DNA from: Cellulomonas sp. URHD0024
GTDB lineage: Bacteria > Actinomycetota > Actinomycetes > Actinomycetales > Cellulomonadaceae
Length of the DNA: 64,000 bases
Direction of reading: 5' to 3'
NCBI RefSeq assembly: GCF_000426185.1
Contig: NZ_AUEW01000004.1
Location: 186,001 to 250,000, forward strand
A program made the position numbers and the translations under genes. This document shows, one piece after another, positions 61,556 to 64,000 of the stretch; within the stretch, counting starts at the first letter, position 1, and each line of letters begins with the position of its first letter. The notes under the pieces were generated by a model. It had not been told where the DNA came from and ran no database searches. It saw only the letters and a list, made by a program, of their open reading frames with translations.

Positions 61556-62404
61556 GTGGTGCCCAGCGGAGCGCCGGACCACAAGGCGGCCACCTTTCGT
61601 GCCCTGCACGCGGGGCCCGGCTTCGTGCTCCCCAACGCGTGGGACGCCGGGTCCGCCCGCATCCTCGAGGAGGTCGGCTTCCCGGCCATCGCCACGACGA
61701 GCGCGGGCATCGCGTGGTCGTGCGGGGTCCCGGACGGCGGCGCGCTGGACCGCGACACGATGCTCCGGCACGTCGGGCGCATCGTGGCCGCGGTGGACGT
61801 CCCGGTGACCGCAGACCTGGAGGCCGGGTACGGCGAGACCGCGCAGGACGTCGCCCGCACGGTGGCTCAGGCGGTGGAGCTGGGAGTCGTGGGTGCCAAC
61901 CTCGAGGACGCCAGAGCGGGCGGCCTGTTCGGCATCGACGAGGCGACCGACCGCATCGCGGCCGCCCGAGCCGCGGCCCCGACGGCCACCTTCGTGCTGA
62001 ACGCCCGCACGGACACCTACTTCACAGGCGCGACGGGAGATCGCTCCGACGAGGCGATCTCCGACGAGGCGATCTTCGACGAGACGGTCGAGCGGGCGGT
62101 CCGCTTCGTCGAGGCGGGGGCCGACTGCGTCTTCGTGCCGGGGGTCGTCGAGGCGGACACCATCCGTCGGCTCGCCGCCGCCATCCCGGGCCCGCTCAAC
62201 GTGGTGGCGGGGCTGGCGAACACCATCGACGCGCCCACGCTCTTCTCGCTGGGAGTGACGAGGGTCAGCCTCGGCGGCAGCCTGGCTCGCGCCGCGCTCA
62301 GCACTCTGGAGCGGGCCGGCCGGGAGCTGCTCGACACCGGGACGCTCACCTTCCTCGACGGCGTGATCGGCTACGCCGACCTGCAGCGACGCCTCGGCTC
62401 CTGA
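61556..62404 (+). CDS. Isocitrate lyase / PEP mutase family protein
   Basis: 282 residues starting at GTG 61556 (a second GTG follows). PALLP-fold motifs: LPNAWDAGSARILEEVGFPAIATTSAGIAWSCG, VTADLEAGYGE, GANLEDAR, NARTDTYF, ADCVFVPGV and NVVAGLANTIDAPTLFSLGV. The KKCGH motif of isocitrate lyase is absent, so it is one of the oxaloacetate-decarboxylase or carboxyphosphonoenolpyruvate-mutase-like members. The substrate is unknown. Confidence 0.85.
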   Translation: MVPSGAPDHKAATFRALHAGPGFVLPNAWDAGSARILEEVGFPAIATTSAGIAWSCGVPDGGALDRDTMLRHVGRIVAAVDVPVTADLEAGYGETAQDVARTVAQAVELGVVGANLEDARAGGLFGIDEATDRIAAARAAAPTATFVLNARTDTYFTGATGDRSDEAISDEAIFDETVERAVRFVEAGADCVFVPGVVEADTIRRLAAAIPGPLNVVAGLANTIDAPTLFSLGVTRVSLGGSLARAALSTLERAGRELLDTGTLTFLDGVIGYADLQRRLGS

Positions 62405-62426
62405 CGGTCGTGCTCGCCCCGCGCGG

Positions 62427-63878
62427 TCATGCGGGGGCCAGGAGCCAGTCGAGCACCTCGTCGGCCGACCACCCGTCGGGGTGCAGCTCAGCCAGCCGGC
62501 TCGCGCCGGTGAGGTCCGCGCCGAGCGTGACCAGTGCCTCCTCCGTGCGCCCGTCGGGTCGGGTCTGGCCGAGGCCGACGTCGGCCGACAGCGCGTTGCA
62601 CAGGCACGCCCGGCCCGCGGCGTCGTCGGCGGACCCGCCCTTGCGGACGAACATCTCGACGGGCTCCGCGGGGCACCGGTACCCCACGCCGCCGTCGACC
62701 TTGCGGTAGGGCGACCGCAGGAAGCCCAGGTCGCACAGCCGAGGCCGGGCCTCCCGCACGGCCGGGTCGGAGAGCGTGCCGTCGAGCTGGGCGACCTTGA
62801 ACGGGAAGCCGGTCGGCGAGGCGTCCCCGTCGGTGAGGACCTCGAGATCGCCGGCACGCAGCCCGGCCAGGAGCCGAGCACGGAGCTCCGGGGTCAGCCC
62901 CGAGTCCGTGCTCAGCGCGAAGACCGTCCCTACCTGTACACCCGTCGCGCCGGCCGCCACCGACGCCCGCACCGCCTCGGGTGTGCCGAGCGAGCCGGCG
63001 AGCCAGAACGGCAGACCGACAGCCGCGACCTTCGCGATGTCCGCCTGGTCGCGGGCGCCGAACACTGGCTGGCCGCGCTCGTCCCTCGTGGGTCGACCCC
63101 GCGGGGGCGCGTTGTGCCCTCCGGCCCTCGGCCCCTCGATGACGAAGCCGTCGGGCCGCATCGCAGGGTCGCGGGTCAGGTAGGCGGCGAGGACCTCGCT
63201 GGAGACGATGGCCAGGAACACCGGCCGGTTCAGTGGCAGCAGTCCCGGTCCGAGAAGGTCCGGCGGATCGATGTCCACGCCGTGGTCGCCGCCCGGGTCG
63301 CCCAGGACGTCGACGGGCATCCGGGTCGGGCGGTGGGCCGCGAGCTCGTCCAGGAGGTGCGGCAGATGGCGCGGGATACCGGCGCCGACGAGCACGGCAT
63401 CGACACCGGCGAGCATCGCCCCGTACGCCGCGGCCGGCAGGGCCATCTGGATCTTCTCCAGGTAGTTGATGCCGACCGGGCCGTCGTGACCCTCCTTGGC
63501 CAGCCACACCTCGACGAAGTTGCCCAGGACGGTCAGCTCCTGGACGGCTCGACGGGGTCGCATGCTGAGCCGCGGCACCGGGGTGTATGCCACCCCCGGT
63601 GCTCGCCCGCCGGGCCGCAGGTGCCGCGCGAGCACGCGCTCGACGATCGCCCGCACGGGGAACGCAGCCATCGCCCGACGGACCGAGCCGTCGAGGTCAC
63701 CGTCCTCGAGCCGACGCGTCAGCACGAGATCGAGCGCGGTACCCGAGACGACGCCGAGCTGTCCGCGTCGGGCGACGGACGACGCCAGCCGCCAGGACGA
63801 GACGGCCACCCCCATCCCACCCTGGATGATCGTCGGGAGTGCACGTCGCAGCGACGGCACGGGCGGGGATGTCGACAT
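62427..63878 (-). CDS. Nitronate monooxygenase family protein
   Basis: 483 residues. FMN-barrel motifs: LPTIIQGGMGVAVSSWRLASSVARRGQLGVVSGTALD, VEVWLAKEGHDGPVGINYLEKIQ, VEGPRAGGHNAPPRG, WLAGSLGTPEAVRASVAAGATGVQVGTVFAL. It is larger than classic 2-nitropropane dioxygenases; a C-terminal cysteine-containing domain (RACLCNALSAD) is extra. ATG 63878 has GGAGA. It lies 35 bp after fabI. Activity on nitronates is by family only; a FabK/PfaD-type enoyl reductase role is an alternative. Confidence 0.82.
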   Translation of the reverse strand: MSTSPPVPSLRRALPTIIQGGMGVAVSSWRLASSVARRGQLGVVSGTALDLVLTRRLEDGDLDGSVRRAMAAFPVRAIVERVLARHLRPGGRAPGVAYTPVPRLSMRPRRAVQELTVLGNFVEVWLAKEGHDGPVGINYLEKIQMALPAAAYGAMLAGVDAVLVGAGIPRHLPHLLDELAAHRPTRMPVDVLGDPGGDHGVDIDPPDLLGPGLLPLNRPVFLAIVSSEVLAAYLTRDPAMRPDGFVIEGPRAGGHNAPPRGRPTRDERGQPVFGARDQADIAKVAAVGLPFWLAGSLGTPEAVRASVAAGATGVQVGTVFALSTDSGLTPELRARLLAGLRAGDLEVLTDGDASPTGFPFKVAQLDGTLSDPAVREARPRLCDLGFLRSPYRKVDGGVGYRCPAEPVEMFVRKGGSADDAAGRACLCNALSADVGLGQTRPDGRTEEALVTLGADLTGASRLAELHPDGWSADEVLDWLLAPA

Positions 63879-63913
63879 CGGGGTCTCCAGATTTGGGGGA
63901 CGGCGGCGGGTCG

Positions 63914-64000
63914 TCACAGCCCCATCGCGTGCACCCCGCCGTCGACGTGCACGATCTCGCCGGTCGTCGCCGGGAACCAGTCCGAGAGCAGCGCGACCAC
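63914..64000 (-). CDS. fabI: Enoyl-[acyl-carrier-protein] reductase FabI, 3' end
   Basis: Only the last 28 codons are in the window. They read VVALLSDWFPATTGEIVHVDGG and end HAMGL, the standard C-terminus of FabI/InhA enoyl reductases. The start lies beyond 64000. It is followed on the same strand by the nitronate monooxygenase gene. Confidence 0.9.
   Translation of the reverse strand: MVALLSDWFPATTGEIVHVDGGVHAMGL

Overview
The window is a 64-kb stretch of very GC-rich, gene-dense chromosome. It shows GTGA/ATGA start-stop overlaps, many GTG starts, DUF2510 and DUF222-HNH proteins, and the histidine phosphatase / DUF3090 / SCO1664-family trio. Together these point to an actinomycete, most likely a Micrococcales member such as a Cellulomonas-like saprophyte; the genus is an inference. 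I see no rRNA, tRNA, CRISPR array, insertion sequence or prophage.

Layout. 0-9.6 kb: a TetR regulator with a divergent quinone-type oxidoreductase; permease and LuxR-type remnants; a DUF2510 membrane protein; a lipid kinase/PAP2 phosphatase pair; an NrtR-type Nudix regulator divergent from a SpoT-like HD hydrolase and an ADP-ribosylglycohydrolase; stress-type SDR and UspA-like proteins. 9.6-24 kb: a FucP-type permease, an AAA+/VWA pair, the SCO1664 trio, an ECF-type sigma operon, a secreted acid phosphatase, a phospholipase D, an L,D-transpeptidase and a GH18 chitinase. 23.6-30 kb: thiolase and acetoacetate CoA-transferase divergent from a branched-chain 2-oxoacid dehydrogenase (E1alpha, E1beta, E2). 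30-33.5 kb: a decayed strip with a DUF222-HNH gene broken by one stop codon, a luciferase-like monooxygenase tail and a frameshifted conserved gene. 33.5-40.2 kb: a TetR gene with a near-textbook operator, then a five-gene acyl-CoA carboxylase / acyl-CoA dehydrogenase / MaoC / CitE-like operon. 40.4-42.3 kb: two unfamiliar membrane proteins. 42.3-50 kb: IclR regulator and a histidine-utilisation operon. 50-53.6 kb: a KAP-like membrane NTPase and an orphan beta-rich protein. 53.7-60 kb: a sugar ABC transporter, a GH13 alpha-glucosidase and a ROK repressor. 60-64 kb: the glutamate synthase small subunit, a PEP-mutase-like lyase, a nitronate monooxygenase and the 3' end of fabI.

How it works together. 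The two 'leucine' blocks form almost the whole route from branched-chain 2-oxoacids to acetyl-CoA: the dehydrogenase makes isovaleryl-CoA; the acyl-CoA dehydrogenase and biotin carboxylase convert it to methylglutaconyl-CoA; MaoC and CitE-like proteins can replace the classical hydratase and HMG-CoA lyase; CoA-transferase and thiolase finish acetoacetate. The hut operon supplies glutamate from histidine. The ABC/GH13/ROK block imports and cleaves alpha-glucosides. The chitinase fits a polymer-degrading lifestyle.

The least understood parts are the sigma-region-4-like membrane protein with its Ig-array partner, the KAP-like NTPase with its orphan partner, and the NrtR/HD/ADP-ribosylglycohydrolase cassette.
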